Made by a program: the position numbers and the translations under genes. The notes below the pieces were generated by a model. It saw only the letters and a program-made list of their open reading frames with translations, made no database searches and was not told the DNA's origin. Positions 1-9,741 of a DNA stretch of 64,000 nt are shown here, piece after piece (position 1 is the stretch's first letter; each line of letters opens with the position of its first letter). Origin of the DNA: Serratia silvae (GTDB lineage Bacteria; Pseudomonadota; Gammaproteobacteria; Enterobacterales; Enterobacteriaceae); the NCBI RefSeq assembly GCF_023282985.1, contig NZ_JAGQDC010000008.1:1-64000 (forward strand), read 5' to 3'.

Positions 1-47
1 GTGGCGGACTCAGCCCGGAACAATTTGAAAACCAGACCCTCGCTTAG
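1..47 (+). CDS. IS3-family transposase, C-terminal end only (partial)
   Basis: In the frame beginning at base 3, the plus strand reads GGLSPEQFENQTLA and then a TAG stop at 45-47. An SPxxFE motif near the C-terminus is typical of IS3-family OrfB (DDE) transposases. Only about 14 residues are inside the window, so the call rests on this tail plus the terminal repeat that follows at 48-77. No catalytic residues can be seen. Confidence 0.6.
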   Translation, partial: GGLSPEQFENQTLA

Positions 48-77
48 TCGTGTGTCCATTGTTAGTGGGTAAGATCA
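1..77 (+). mobile_element. Right end of an IS3-family insertion sequence (partial)
   Basis: The first 77 bases look like the terminal part of an IS3-family element. Read on the minus strand from 77, the DNA starts TGATCTTACCCAC and continues to a GGACACACGACTAAGCGAGG stretch, which resembles the termini of IS3-group elements as I remember them, and the end has the TG...CA form expected of the family. On the plus strand a transposase-like tail ends at 47. The element sits inside the neighbouring integrase reading frame, so it is a secondary insertion into an island gene. Its left end, the direct repeat and the bulk of the transposase lie outside the window, so the exact element cannot be named. 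Confidence 0.72.
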
Positions 78-1102
78 TGCTTCGTTGAGAAAGCATTACG
101 GGCGTCTGAGGCTTTACGCTGGGGAACTTTGAGTTCCAGCCCCTCAGTCATATTCTTTTTAATCAGGTCATTACGTACAGCCCACTTGAAGACAGCAGCC
201 ATCTTGATGAGATATTTATTATTGATGGTAACCACATCCAGACAATCGGTCTTATCTTCACGGACCAGCAGGTCATTCAGAGTTTCATCCTTGAAGCGTT
301 GCTTACGGTTCTTCGGTAACTGCTGAAGGGCATCCCGAACTCTTAGCATGTCAGCGCGTGTTATCGTATTAGCGTCAGCATTGAGACCTAGATAGTCGAA
401 GATTTCGATTAACGCAGCGTGAGACGCTTTGTTTTCTCGTAAGGTAGCTGGTTTCCAGTTCTGAGCATTTTCCGCTTCGTACTGCTCAAAGAGACTCGCT
501 ACGCTAACGCTCGGAGCAGCTTCTTGTTTTACTTCTGGATAACTAACAGATAAGGACGCCGAGGCTTGGTTATTCGACCGTTCAAAATCGTTAAATCGAT
601 CGACGTAATCTATCAGCGGCTGACTGTCCCCCGCTTCGATACGCCTCATGCAAGCCTTAAATACCTTCAGGGCCTCATTGATGTAACGATGCTGGTCAAT
701 ACTCAGCGGCTCACTAGCCAGAGCATCGGTAAGGCTCTCGCCAAGTTCTCCGTACTGGTCCCGATAGATATCCCTCATGTCCGGCTCGAAGAGGTCTGAA
801 CGCCCTGCTGAAAGTTCCCACTCTGCGATGTCCCTCAGGTGCTCTCTCATCCCCTCATAGGAAACGGTAGGGTTATCAGCATGGATTGCCTTAAGTGCTG
901 CCTTAATATGCCGAGAGTGAGCCATAGCGGTTCGTCTGTCCTTGGTCCTTAACGATACTGAGGCAATCTTATCTTTATTTGATTTAGACGTCCAGACATC
1001 CTTAATCCCTTTCGTTTTCATACGAAAATAGTAAACGCCATTGCGCTGATACAGATAAGTAGTAACTGAAAGTATGCTGTTTGATTTTGACTGCTGAATC
1101 AT
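78..1102 (-). pseudogene. Island-type phage integrase, truncated by IS insertion
   Basis: The reading frame begins at the ATG at 1102 (MIQQSKSN...). It has the N-terminal LYQRNGVYYFRMKT segment found in many phage and island integrases, then a long helical arm and a SAM-like core-binding domain at about residues 195-310. It stops at TAA (62-64), and the last codons before the stop derive from the IS end. Native sequence ends near 78, after AFSTK, where the catalytic domain (R, H-x-x-R, Y) should begin. The product of about 346 residues therefore lacks every catalytic residue. The gene lies directly downstream of tRNA-Gly on the same strand, the usual position of a tRNA-targeting integrase. 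The frame could be read upstream to 1309, but that would cover the tRNA, so the 1102 start is preferred. Confidence 0.8.
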
Positions 1103-1216
1103 GTGTCTGTATGCCCTGAGAGGGTTACACAGTAGGTTACAGTAAGTAACGCTGTAAGGAGGCGTTAAGCCTTGTCCCTTAGGATTCAGTAAGTTGGAAT
1201 ATTTTAAGAAGTGTCT

Positions 1217-1290
1217 TGGAGCGGGTGAAGGGAATCGAACCCTCGTATGCAGCTTGGGAAGCTGCCGTTCTACCATTGAACTACACCCGC
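1217..1290 (-). tRNA. glyU: tRNA-Gly (anticodon CCC)
   Basis: The minus strand reads GCGGGTG...TTCAATGGTAGAA...GCAGC-TTCCCAA-GCTGC...GGTTCGATTCC...CACCCGC-TCCA. It folds into a complete cloverleaf with a seven-pair acceptor stem, the D loop AATGGTAGA, a five-pair anticodon stem and the T loop TTCGATT. The anticodon loop TTCCCAA gives anticodon CCC, which reads GGG glycine codons. The CCA end is encoded at 1217-1219. It corresponds to glyU of E. coli, which also lies in this chromosomal region. The 3' end (from about 1217) is the likely attB site of the adjacent island; the matching second repeat would lie left of the window. Confidence 0.97.
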
Positions 1291-1398
1291 TTAGGTGTGC
1301 GACTGGCATTATAACCGGTTATGCGCGCTGGGCAAGCGAAGAAAGCGCATAACTGCCGATGTTTTAAGCAGTTAGCAACAACCTGCTCTCTTCGGGCG

Positions 1399-1430
1399 AA
1401 AAAAACCGGCACAGTCACCTGCACCGGCTT
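1399..1430 (-). terminator. Rho-independent terminator of the xerD-lysS operon
   Basis: The minus strand reads GCCGGTGCAG, a GTGA loop, then CTGTGCCGGT followed by a run of T. This is a ten-pair stem (some G-T pairs) with a U tail, starting 17 nt after the lysS stop. Confidence 0.85.
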
Positions 1431-1446
1431 AATCACTTGGCGAACG

Positions 1447-2964
1447 TCACTTGCTCGGGCGCATGGCCGGGAACAGGATCACGTCACGGATGGTGTGGCT
1501 GTTGGTCAACAGCATCACCATACGGTCAATACCGATGCCCAAGCCCGCGGTTGGCGGCAGGCCGTGTTCCAGCGCGGTGACGTAGTCTTCGTCGTAGAAC
1601 ATCGCTTCGTCGTCACCAGCATCTTTCGCGCTAACCTGATCGGCAAAACGTTGCGCCTGATCTTCTGCGTCGTTCAGCTCTGAGAAGCCGTTACCGATTT
1701 CACGCCCGCCGATGAAGAATTCGAAACGGTCGGTGATTTCCGGGTTCTCGTCGTTACGACGTGCCAGCGGAGAAACCTCTGCCGGGTACTCGGTGATGAA
1801 GGTTGGCTGGATCAGATGGCTTTCTGCGGTCTCTTCGAAGATCTCGGTAACCACGCGGCCCAGACCCCAGCTCTTCTCAACCTTGATGCCGATTGATTCG
1901 GCAATCGCTACCGCGCTAGCCATCTCGTTCAGATCGTCGAGGTTGGTTTCCGGGCGGTATTTCTTGATCGCTTCACGCATGGTCAGCTTTTCAAACGGCT
2001 TGCCGAAGTCAAACACCTCATCACCATAAGGCACCTTGACGTCACCCAACACGTCCTGCGCCAGCGTACGGAACAGCGACTCGGTCAGCTCAATCAGGTC
2101 TTTGTAATCCGCATACGCCATATAGAGTTCCATCATGGTGAACTCTGGGTTATGACGCGGGGAAACGCCTTCGTTACGGAAGTTACGGTTGATTTCGAAC
2201 ACGCGCTCGAAGCCACCTACCACCAGGCGCTTCAGATACAGCTCTGGCGCGATACGCAGGTACATGTCGATGTCCAGCGCGTTGTGGTGCGTGACGAACG
2301 GACGAGCAGACGCGCCGCCAGGGATCACCTGCATCATCGGGGTTTCGACTTCCATAAAGCCTCGACCCACCATGAAGTTACGGATCGCCGCCATCACCTG
2401 CGAACGGATCTTGAAGGTGTTGCGGGATTCTTCGTTGGCGATCAGATCCAGATAGCGCTGGCGATAACGGGTTTCCTGATCGGCCAGGCCGTGGAACTTG
2501 TCTGGCAACGGACGCAGTGCTTTGGTCAGCAGGCGCAGCTCGGTGCAATGGATAGACAGCTCGCCGGTCTTGGTCTTGAACAACTTACCGCGTGCGCCGA
2601 GGATATCGCCCAGATCCCATTTCTTGAACTGCTCGTTGTAAACGCCTTCAGGCAGATCGTCGCGTGCGACGTAGAGCTGAATGCGGCCACCCACATCTTG
2701 CAGCGTCACGAAGGAGGCTTTACCCATGATACGGCGGGTCATCATACGGCCAGCCACGGTCACTTCGATACCCAGTGATTCCAGCTCTTCGTTTTCTTTG
2801 CTGCCGTATTCGGCATGCAGCTTGTCGGAGGTGGTATCACGACGGAAGTCGTTCGGGAACGCAATGCCGTTCTCGCGCAGCGCGGCCAGTTTTTCACGGC
2901 GTGACTGCAGCTCGTTGTTGAGATCCAACGCCTGTTCGGCGCCTTGTGCTTGTTGCTCAGACAT
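1447..2964 (-). CDS. lysS: Lysyl-tRNA synthetase, class II
   Basis: Charges tRNA-Lys with lysine in the cytoplasm. The 505 residues match the usual length. An OB-fold anticodon-binding domain covers about residues 55-180, and the class II catalytic core follows with motif 2 ([20 protein letters not shown]) and motif 3 ([13 protein letters not shown]) near the C-terminus. The start MSEQQAQG is the one used in E. coli LysS. It begins 9 nt after the prfB stop, so it is translated as the last gene of xerD-dsbC-recJ-prfB-lysS. A second, heat-inducible LysU cannot be excluded elsewhere; position next to prfB identifies this as lysS. Confidence 0.98.
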   Translation of the reverse strand: MSEQQAQGAEQALDLNNELQSRREKLAALRENGIAFPNDFRRDTTSDKLHAEYGSKENEELESLGIEVTVAGRMMTRRIMGKASFVTLQDVGGRIQLYVARDDLPEGVYNEQFKKWDLGDILGARGKLFKTKTGELSIHCTELRLLTKALRPLPDKFHGLADQETRYRQRYLDLIANEESRNTFKIRSQVMAAIRNFMVGRGFMEVETPMMQVIPGGASARPFVTHHNALDIDMYLRIAPELYLKRLVVGGFERVFEINRNFRNEGVSPRHNPEFTMMELYMAYADYKDLIELTESLFRTLAQDVLGDVKVPYGDEVFDFGKPFEKLTMREAIKKYRPETNLDDLNEMASAVAIAESIGIKVEKSWGLGRVVTEIFEETAESHLIQPTFITEYPAEVSPLARRNDENPEITDRFEFFIGGREIGNGFSELNDAEDQAQRFADQVSAKDAGDDEAMFYDEDYVTALEHGLPPTAGLGIGIDRMVMLLTNSHTIRDVILFPAMRPSK

Positions 2965-2973
2965 TTCTGTTCC

Positions 2974-4072
2974 TCATAACCCGGCTTTCAAACTTGCCTC
3001 AATGAATTTATCCAGGTCGCCATCCAGTACGGCCTGCGTATTACGTGTTTCGACGTTGGTGCGCAAATCCTTGATGCGGGAGTCATCCAGCACATAAGAA
3101 CGGATTTGGCTACCCCAGCCGATATCGGACTTGTTGTCTTCCAACATTTGCTTGTCAGCATTTTTCTTTTGCATCTCGTATTCATACAGCTTGGCGCGCA
3201 GCTGTTTGAATGCCTGATCCTTGTTCTTATGCTGAGAGCGATCGTTCTGGCACTGCACCACAATGTTGGTTGGCAAGTGGGTAATACGTACCGCCGACTC
3301 GGTTTTGTTAACGTGCTGACCACCAGCACCGGAGGCACGGTAAACGTCAATGCGCAGATCGGCCGGGTTGATTTCGATATCGATATCGTCATCCACTTCC
3401 GGATAGATAAATACGGAACTGAAAGAGGTATGGCGGCGACCGCCTGAGTCGAATGGGCTCTTGCGTACCAGGCGATGCACGCCGGTTTCAGTACGTAACC
3501 AGCCAAACGCGTAGTCGCCGATAATCTTGATGGTGGCCGATTTCAGGCCCGCGACGTCACCGTCGGACTCTTCAATCACTTCCGTTTTAAAGCCTTTGGA
3601 TTCCGCCCAACGCAGGTACATACGCAGCAGCATGCTGGCCCAGTCCTGTGCTTCGGTGCCGCCGGAACCTGCCTGGATATCCAGATAGCAGTCCGCACTG
3701 TCGTATTCACCTGAGAACATACGACGGAATTCTAATTGTTCCAGCTTGGCGCTCAGTTGATCGAGCTCAACCACGGTCTCGTTGAAGGTGTCTTCGTCTT
3801 CCGCCTCAACCGCCAGTTCCAGCAGGCCCGTGACGTCTTCACAGCCCTGTTCCAGCTGATCGATGGTTTCGACAATGGCTTCCAGCGACGAGCGCTCTTT
3901 GCCTAATGCCTGTGCGCGTTCAGGTTCGTTCCAAACGTCCGGCTGTTCCAGCTCGGCGTTCACTTCTTCTAAGCGTTCTTTCTTGGCATCATAGTCAAAG
4001 ATACCCCCTGAGAACGGCTGTCCGCTCGGACACATCCTGAATGCGGTTTTTTACCGGATTAATTTCAAACAT
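2974..4072 (-). CDS. prfB: Peptide chain release factor 2, made by programmed +1 frameshift
   Basis: Terminates translation at UGA and UAA. The gene is in two frames. A 25-codon leader starts at ATG 4072 ([14 protein letters not shown]...) and meets an in-frame TGA at 3995-3997; after a +1 shift at CTT-TGA-C, decoding continues as [13 protein letters not shown] to the TGA at 2974-2976, giving a protein of about 365 residues. The downstream frame carries SPF (the UGA/UAA-reading tripeptide) and GGQ within [14 protein letters not shown], which enters the peptidyl-transferase centre. The apparent break is the conserved autoregulatory device of RF2, not a mutation. lysS follows 9 nt downstream. 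Confidence 0.98.
3994..4009 (-). promoter_or_regulatory. RF2 programmed frameshift site
   Basis: The minus strand reads AGGGGGTATCTTTGAC. It contains the internal Shine-Dalgarno-like AGGGGG, a short spacer, the slippery CTT codon, the TGA read slowly when RF2 is scarce, and the C that weakens the stop. It matches the canonical E. coli prfB element exactly. Confidence 0.98.
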
Positions 4073-4191
4073 GATTTTTTGCGTTCTTTCGTTGATGTCG
4101 TCGATGGCGAAATGCCATTGGAACCGGTAATTCTAGCGGATCCAGCCGTCAGTTTATAGCGAGTTGGTCAGTTTTTGTGGGGATTGAGATT

Positions 4192-4211
4192 AAGGCACCC
4201 TTAGGTGCCTT
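4192..4211. terminator. Hairpin after recJ
   Basis: AAGGCACC-(CTTA)-GGTGCCTT forms an eight-pair stem 10 nt beyond the recJ stop on the minus strand. It has almost no T tail, so it may protect the 3' end or slow polymerase rather than stop it; prfB lies a further 120 nt downstream. Confidence 0.5.
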
Positions 4212-4221
4212 GATAAAGCGA

Positions 4222-5955
4222 TTAACGCGGCCAGAGGTGCTGGATCAGCAACTGCACGTTACGGTTGCCACGGAACTCGTTCACGTCCAGTTTGTACGCC
4301 AGTTCCACTTCTTTGATGCTGCTGTCCGGCCACTGTGTGGTGTCGATGTTGAAGGCGATGCCATCCAACAATGGGCCGCCACCGAGCGGTTCGATCATCA
4401 GCTTCAGGTGTTTCTCGCCCACCAGCCGCTGTTGCAGGATACGGAACTTGCCGTCAAAGGTTGGCTCAGGAAACGCCTGCCCCCACGGCCCGCCCTCACG
4501 CAGAAGCTCTGCGGTGGTCAGGGTCAGTTCCTGCATCATCAGTTCGCCGTCAGACCAGATCACCCCTTCCAGCATCGCCGGATCGAGCCATTCGCCGACC
4601 AGTTCGCCAAAACGCTGACGGAACTCGTCAAACTTGGCCTCTTCCAGCGACAAGCCCGCCGCCATGGCATGGCCGCCAAACTTCATCATCAGCCCCGGGT
4701 TCAGGGTATCGAGCCGCTCCAGCACATCACGCATATGCAACCCGGCCACCGAACGGCCAGAGCCTTTCAGAATGCCATCCCCCGCAGGAGCAAAGGCGAT
4801 CACCGGGCGATGGAAACGCTCTTTGATGCGTGAAGCCAGAATGCCCACCACGCCCTGATGCCATTCCGGGTGATACATCGCCAACCCGTAAGGCAGTGCG
4901 GTGGTAGTGCGTTCCAACTGATCGCACAGTTCCAGCGCTTCCACCTGCATCCCCTGCTCAATCTCACGCCGGGTCTGGTTGAGCGCGTCGAGATCGTTGG
5001 CTAGCATACGCGCCTGGGCAATATCGTCGCTCAACAGCATGGCTACGCCGATCGACATATCGTCCAGCCGCCCTGCCGCGTTCAGCCGTGGCCCAAGGGC
5101 AAAGCCGAGATCGCTGGCGGCCAATTGCCGCGCGTCACGGTTGGCCACTTCCAGCAGAGCGCGAATACCTGGCCGACACTTGCCAGCCCGGATACGGTTC
5201 AGCCCCTGATACACCAGAATACGGTTGTTGGCATCCAGCGGCACCACGTCCGCCACCGTGCCCAGCGCCACCAGATCCAGCAGTTCGGCCAGATTAGGCA
5301 TAGCCAGCGCACGCTGTTCGAACCAGCCGCTGTCACGCAGCTTGGCCCGCAGCGCCAACATCAGATAGAAGGCAACGCCTACACCGGCCAGGGATTTGGA
5401 GGGAAAATCGCAATCACGCAGGTTCGGGTTGACGATCGCCTCCGCTGCGGGCAGGGTTTCCCCCGGCAGGTGATGATCGGTGACCAGTACCTGCATTCCC
5501 TTGGCATGCGCGACATCTACGCCTGCATGCGAGGAGATACCGTTATCGACCGTGACGATCAGTTCAGCACCCCGAGCCGCCGCCTGCTCCACCACTTCGG
5601 GGCTCAGGCCATAGCCATCTTCAAAACGGTTGGGTACCAGATATTCGATGGAGCTACAGCCCATGCTACGCAGGGCCAGCACCGTCAGCGCGGTACTGGT
5701 GGCACCGTCGGCATCAAAGTCGCCCACCACCATGATCCGGCGGCCATCGGCCAGTGCCTGCTGCAGTATCACTACCGCAGCATCGATACCGCTCAACTGC
5801 TGCCAAGGCAACATGCCCTTGACGCTACGCTCCAGTTCCTGCTCGCCCTTAACCCCGCGCAACGCGTATAAGCGACGCAGCAGCGGTGGTAGGCTGGCGG
5901 GTAAATGGCTGGCATCTGCCGCCTCGCGGCGGCGTAATTGGGTTTTGATACTCAC
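4222..5955 (-). CDS. recJ: Single-stranded-DNA-specific exonuclease RecJ
   Basis: 5'-to-3' ssDNA exonuclease acting in RecF-pathway recombination, base-excision and mismatch repair. The 577 residues match E. coli RecJ. The DHH phosphoesterase motifs are all present: VVGDFDADGATSTA near residue 78, VTVDNGISS, VTDHHLPGE, then PRLNAAGRLDD; the DHHA1 domain has FGGHAMAAGLSL. These provide the Mn2+ ligands. An OB-fold region completes the C-terminus. It starts 6 nt after the dsbC stop, indicating tight translational coupling with dsbC. Confidence 0.98.
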   Translation of the reverse strand: MSIKTQLRRREAADASHLPASLPPLLRRLYALRGVKGEQELERSVKGMLPWQQLSGIDAAVVILQQALADGRRIMVVGDFDADGATSTALTVLALRSMGCSSIEYLVPNRFEDGYGLSPEVVEQAAARGAELIVTVDNGISSHAGVDVAHAKGMQVLVTDHHLPGETLPAAEAIVNPNLRDCDFPSKSLAGVGVAFYLMLALRAKLRDSGWFEQRALAMPNLAELLDLVALGTVADVVPLDANNRILVYQGLNRIRAGKCRPGIRALLEVANRDARQLAASDLGFALGPRLNAAGRLDDMSIGVAMLLSDDIAQARMLANDLDALNQTRREIEQGMQVEALELCDQLERTTTALPYGLAMYHPEWHQGVVGILASRIKERFHRPVIAFAPAGDGILKGSGRSVAGLHMRDVLERLDTLNPGLMMKFGGHAMAAGLSLEEAKFDEFRQRFGELVGEWLDPAMLEGVIWSDGELMMQELTLTTAELLREGGPWGQAFPEPTFDGKFRILQQRLVGEKHLKLMIEPLGGGPLLDGIAFNIDTTQWPDSSIKEVELAYKLDVNEFRGNRNVQLLIQHLWPR

Positions 5956-5961
5956 CGTGAC

Positions 5962-6675
5962 TTATTTCGTGGCTGCGGAGGCTGCATGCGCATCCAACAT
6001 CGCGGCCATCTCTTTCGGCCCTTGGTAGCCAGGAATAACCATGCCGTTTTTCAGCACGATAGCCGGGGTGCCGGAAATGCCAAACTGGACGCCCAGCGCA
6101 TAGTGCTGGCTGATATCGGTTTTACAGGTTGCCGGAGAAACCGCGTCGCCCTTCATGGCGGCATCGAAGGCTTTAGCCCGGTCTGCGGTACACCAGATGG
6201 AACGCATATCTTTCTCTGCCTGAGATTCCAGCCCCTGACGTGGGAACGCCAGGTAACGCACGGTGATGCCCAGATCGTTGTACTCTTTCATCTGCTCGTG
6301 CAGTTTGTGGCAATAGCCGCAGGTGATATCGGTAAACACGGTGATCACGTGTTTCTCTTTCGCCGCTTTGTAAACGATCATCTGGTCTTTCAGTGCTTCC
6401 AGACGGGTCATCAACAGCTGGTTAGTCACGTTGACCGGCTCACTGCCGCTGACGTCGTACAGCGGCCCTTGCAACACGTGTTTGCCATCTTCCGTTACAT
6501 ACAGCGTGCCGCCTTCGGTCAACACGGTTTTCAGACCGGCAACCGGCGAGGGTTGCACGTCTGCCTGCTTAATGCCCAGGCTACCTAACGCTTTCTGAAT
6601 GGCTGCATCGTCAGCATGGGCCGCGCCGGTTACCGAAGCCACCAGCAGGGAGAGCAGCATTAAACCTTTTTTCAT
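5962..6675 (-). CDS. dsbC: Periplasmic disulfide isomerase DsbC
   Basis: Corrects wrongly paired disulfides in periplasmic proteins and is kept reduced by DsbD. The 237-residue precursor has a Sec signal peptide (MKKGLMLLSLLVASVTGAAHA), an N-terminal dimerisation domain, and a thioredoxin-like domain with the active-site motif CGYC in FTDITCGYCHKLH. The cis-proline loop GISGTPAIV lies near the C-terminus, and a second cysteine pair (WCTADRA...PATCK) is also conserved in DsbC. It lies between xerD (27 nt upstream) and recJ, as in E. coli. Confidence 0.97.
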   Translation of the reverse strand: MKKGLMLLSLLVASVTGAAHADDAAIQKALGSLGIKQADVQPSPVAGLKTVLTEGGTLYVTEDGKHVLQGPLYDVSGSEPVNVTNQLLMTRLEALKDQMIVYKAAKEKHVITVFTDITCGYCHKLHEQMKEYNDLGITVRYLAFPRQGLESQAEKDMRSIWCTADRAKAFDAAMKGDAVSPATCKTDISQHYALGVQFGISGTPAIVLKNGMVIPGYQGPKEMAAMLDAHAASAATK

Positions 6676-6702
6676 TCTTCCAATCCTTTCGATCCCAGCG
6701 CG

Positions 6703-7602
6703 TCAGGCGCGCGGGTGATGCTGTTGATGTAGCTGTTTCAATCTTTCAGTAGCTACATGGGTATAAATTTGTGTGGTTGAGAGATCGCTATGCCCCAATA
6801 ACATCTGTACGACACGAAGATCGGCCCCATGGTTCAGTAAATGGGTGGCGAAAGCGTGGCGCAGCACATGCGGAGACAGCCGTTCGCTGTCGATACCGGC
6901 TAGGATCGCATAGTGTTTAATCCGATGCCAGAACGTCTGGCGGGTCATTTGCTGGCTGCGGTTGCTGGGGAACAGCACATCCAGCGTCTGGCCGTTCAGC
7001 ATCCAGGGCCTGCCGTGTTCCAGATAATTTTCGATCCAGTACACCGCTTCTTCACCCAACGGCACCAGGCGCTCTTTGTTGCCTTTACCGATCACCCGCA
7101 CTACGCCCTGGCGCAGGCTGACATCGCTGATGGTCAACCCCACCAGTTCCGACACACGCAACCCGGTGGCATACAACACTTCAAGCATCGCCTTATCGCG
7201 CAGTTCTAACGGTTGATCGACGCAAGGTGCCTGTAGCAAGGCCTCGACCTGCGCTTCGCTCAGATCCTTGGGTAGCCGCTGCGGTAACTTGGGCGAGGCC
7301 AGCAACGCGGTGGGGTCATCCGCCCGCATTTTTTCACGATTGAGATATTGGAACAGACGGCGCATCGCGCTTAGCAACCGGGCTGAACTGGTCGCTTTGT
7401 ATCCACCCTCCACCCGTTCGGCGAGAAAGGCCTGTAGATCCAGCGCTTCGGCCTGTAACAGGCTGCGGTTATTAGGGGCCAGCCAACCGGCCAGCGCCTG
7501 TAAATCGAGCCGATAAGAGGCCAGCGTATTCTCTGCCAGATTGCGTTCGATCCACAACGCATCCAGGAATTGCTCAATCAGCGCACTGTCTTGCTGTTGC
7601 AC
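6703..7602 (-). CDS. xerD: Site-specific tyrosine recombinase XerD
   Basis: With XerC it resolves chromosome dimers at dif, switched on by FtsK, and is often used by dif-integrating elements. The 299 residues equal the family's length within one or two. The N-terminal core-binding domain covers residues 1-100. The catalytic domain shows the arginine in TGLRVSEL, the lysine in [35 protein letters not shown] and the nucleophile tyrosine in IYTHV. First gene of the xerD-dsbC-recJ-prfB-lysS run, divergent from fldB with about 90 nt between them. Confidence 0.98.
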   Translation of the reverse strand: MQQQDSALIEQFLDALWIERNLAENTLASYRLDLQALAGWLAPNNRSLLQAEALDLQAFLAERVEGGYKATSSARLLSAMRRLFQYLNREKMRADDPTALLASPKLPQRLPKDLSEAQVEALLQAPCVDQPLELRDKAMLEVLYATGLRVSELVGLTISDVSLRQGVVRVIGKGNKERLVPLGEEAVYWIENYLEHGRPWMLNGQTLDVLFPSNRSQQMTRQTFWHRIKHYAILAGIDSERLSPHVLRHAFATHLLNHGADLRVVQMLLGHSDLSTTQIYTHVATERLKQLHQQHHPRA

Positions 7603-7695
7603 GCGGTCCTCTCTTGGTTACGTTTCTGCCACAGGCATTATGCCTTAAGGTATACTCGTTGCAATTCTACACACGGCATTATAAACGGTTTAATT

Positions 7696-8214
7696 ATGAA
7701 GATTGGTCTGTTTTACGGCTCCAGCACCTGCTACACCGAGATGGCGGCAGAAAAAATCCGTGAGATTCTGGGTGAAGACCTGGTCGACCTGCACAACCTG
7801 AAAGACGTTTCCCCCAAACTGATGGAAGACTATTCCATTCTGATCCTGGGCATTCCAACCTGGGATTTTGGTGAGCTGCAAGAGGATTGGGAAGCGATTT
7901 GGCCGCAACTGACTGAACTAGATCTGAAAGGCAAGATCGTCGCCATGTACGGGATGGGCGATCAGTTGGGTTATGGCGAATGGTTCCTGGATGCGCTGGG
8001 GATGTTGCACGATCAGCTTGCCCCACAGGGCGTGCAGTTTATCGGTTTCTGGCCGATTGACGGCTTTGAATTCACCAGCCCCAAACCACTCAGCGCCGAC
8101 GGCAAACATTTTGTTGGCCTGGCGCTGGATGAGGTAAATCAATACGACCTGAGCGAAGAGCGCCTGCAACAGTGGTGTGAACAGATCCTGCTGGAGATGG
8201 AACCGCTGCTGTAA
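7696..8214 (+). CDS. fldB: Flavodoxin FldB
   Basis: Low-potential FMN electron carrier; the fldB paralogue is a SoxRS target in E. coli. The start chosen is the ATG at 7696 ([15 protein letters not shown]), giving the family's normal 172 residues; the upstream extension of the frame is untranslated. The FMN-phosphate loop GSSTCYTE is at residues 8-15, and the flavin-stacking segments [13 protein letters not shown] and [13 protein letters not shown] are present. The divergent position beside xerD is the E. coli arrangement and separates it from fldA. Confidence 0.96.
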   Translation: MKIGLFYGSSTCYTEMAAEKIREILGEDLVDLHNLKDVSPKLMEDYSILILGIPTWDFGELQEDWEAIWPQLTELDLKGKIVAMYGMGDQLGYGEWFLDALGMLHDQLAPQGVQFIGFWPIDGFEFTSPKPLSADGKHFVGLALDEVNQYDLSEERLQQWCEQILLEMEPLL

Positions 8215-8219
8215 CGAAA

Positions 8220-8241
8220 TTGGGCGCGATATCGCGCCCAA
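8220..8241. terminator. Hairpin between convergent fldB and creD
   Basis: TTGGGCGCGATATCGCGCCCAA is a perfect 22-base palindrome between the fldB stop (8214) and the creD stop (8250). A-rich DNA flanks it on both sides, so it can serve both genes. Confidence 0.75.
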
Positions 8242-8249
8242 CAAAACCT

Positions 8250-9638
8250 TTACTTCCACAATCTGAAACGGCTCTCGCCATTACTGGCCGCGATTTCAGC
8301 GGTTTCTGGTTCAGCAGTGTTCTCCTTCAAACGAGCCGGGTCGGCCACCTGATACCAGTCCAGCTTACGTGTCAGCAGCATAATGCCCGCCAGAACCCCG
8401 AACAGCAGCACCGAACCCAATACCAGCGCGTTATCTTCCGACTGCAACAGCATATACAGAATGCCATACAGCAGTAGCAGGCTGGCGGCGAACAGCATCC
8501 CACGGCGCATCCCGCGCAACACGGCGCTGAGGTAGAAGGCAATCAGTCCACTACAGGCCACGCTCGCCAGCAGGTACGCCACGTCGAACCCCAGATGTTC
8601 TGAGAAAGCCAGTAGGATCAGATAGAACAGCACCAGCGCAGCTCCCACCAGCAGATACTGGATTGGGTGCACCCGCAGACCGGTCAGGGTTTCGAACAGG
8701 AAGAACGCCATAAACGTCAGCCCCAGGAACAACACCGCATACTTCACTGCCCGCTCGGTCAGTTGGTAGTGATCGACCGGCTCGATCAGGCTGGTGGTGA
8801 AGGTTGGCAGCTTTTCCTCTTCCATTATGCCGTTGTCATACATGAAGGAGCTATTGATGTTGTTGGCAAACCAGGTGCTACGCCAGCGGGCAGAGAAGCC
8901 TCTATCGGTCACCTTGCGCTCATCCGGCAGGAAGTTGCCCAAGAAGTTCGGGTGCGGCCAGTTGCTTTGTAATAGCAGCTCGGAACTGCGCCCTACCGGC
9001 ACCAAGGACAAGCTGCTGGTCCCCGCCAGGTTAAGAGTGAAATCCGCCGTCAGCCCTTCTTTCTGCAACGAGGCTAAGACCAGCGGCGCATGGATCCCCT
9101 GAGCAAGCCCGCTGACCAGGGTACCCGGTTCAAACTTGGCCTGCTGTTGAATGCCGTTGAGGGCAGAAATGCTTTTGATACCGCGAGAATCGCTCAATGA
9201 CACCATCAGGAAAGGCTGGCCGACAGTGACGTTACTGTGTTGTAAATCCTCCAGATCGGGTTGGCCGAATTTCACCTGGAAATCCAGTGGCCCCTGATAC
9301 ACCTGAGTCTGGTAAATACCCAGCTTGCGGATCTCGACGTTGGGCTTGCCATTCACCACCAAGGACTCCGGCAAGACAAAACGTTGATAACGGCGGATCT
9401 GCATCTCGACCTCACCTTTTTCGTTCTTCTTCTCTTCACGCAAGGTGTACGGGATCACGATCACTGGCCCAAGAATACGTTGCGCACGGCTGGTGCTTTC
9501 ACTGACTTGCCCCACCACGCTCTGGCGATAGCCGCTGCGCTCCTGTACCACATCCATGAGCATGCCCACCGGGATCATCATCAGGATCATCAATCCCAGT
9601 AGGGTGGTTATTTTCCAAAATAGTACCGATTTAAACAT
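8250..9638 (-). CDS. creD: Inner-membrane protein CreD
   Basis: Member of the CreD (Cet) family, the most strongly CreBC-controlled gene in E. coli; its loss or overproduction changes colicin E2 tolerance and envelope integrity, but its biochemical role is unknown. The 462 residues begin with one membrane segment (about 8-28), continue with a large periplasmic domain with the family signature RAQRILGPVIVIPY, and end in five or six closely packed membrane segments (about residues 300-430). It is separated from creC by about 100 nt holding a consensus CreB site, so it may be transcribed both with creBC and from its own promoter. Confidence 0.93.
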   Translation of the reverse strand: MFKSVLFWKITTLLGLMILMMIPVGMLMDVVQERSGYRQSVVGQVSESTSRAQRILGPVIVIPYTLREEKKNEKGEVEMQIRRYQRFVLPESLVVNGKPNVEIRKLGIYQTQVYQGPLDFQVKFGQPDLEDLQHSNVTVGQPFLMVSLSDSRGIKSISALNGIQQQAKFEPGTLVSGLAQGIHAPLVLASLQKEGLTADFTLNLAGTSSLSLVPVGRSSELLLQSNWPHPNFLGNFLPDERKVTDRGFSARWRSTWFANNINSSFMYDNGIMEEEKLPTFTTSLIEPVDHYQLTERAVKYAVLFLGLTFMAFFLFETLTGLRVHPIQYLLVGAALVLFYLILLAFSEHLGFDVAYLLASVACSGLIAFYLSAVLRGMRRGMLFAASLLLLYGILYMLLQSEDNALVLGSVLLFGVLAGIMLLTRKLDWYQVADPARLKENTAEPETAEIAASNGESRFRLWK

Positions 9639-9705
9639 CGTCGCAGACTCCTTGTAGGTAATGTCGCTACCATAAAGTCGGCAAGTGAAATCAGAATGTG
9701 GTTAT

Positions 9706-9721
9706 GTGAAGGGAAGGTGAA
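9706..9721 (-). promoter_or_regulatory. CreB-type direct repeat (cre-tag) upstream of creD
   Basis: The minus strand reads TTCAC-CTTCCC-TTCAC, an exact match to the TTCAC-N6-TTCAC cre/blr tag bound by CreB and its Aeromonas relative BlrA. A third TTCAC lies at 9685-9689. The site ends about 70 nt before the creD start, suitable for activation of a creD promoter. Confidence 0.8.
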
Positions 9722-9741
9722 GTGCGGTCAATAAGTTGCAA

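Noticed and set aside
2974-4035. prfB as a gene starting at 4035 or as a frameshifted pseudogene
   Set aside because: The leader ATG at 4072 and the exact RF2 frameshift signal show this is normal programmed decoding.
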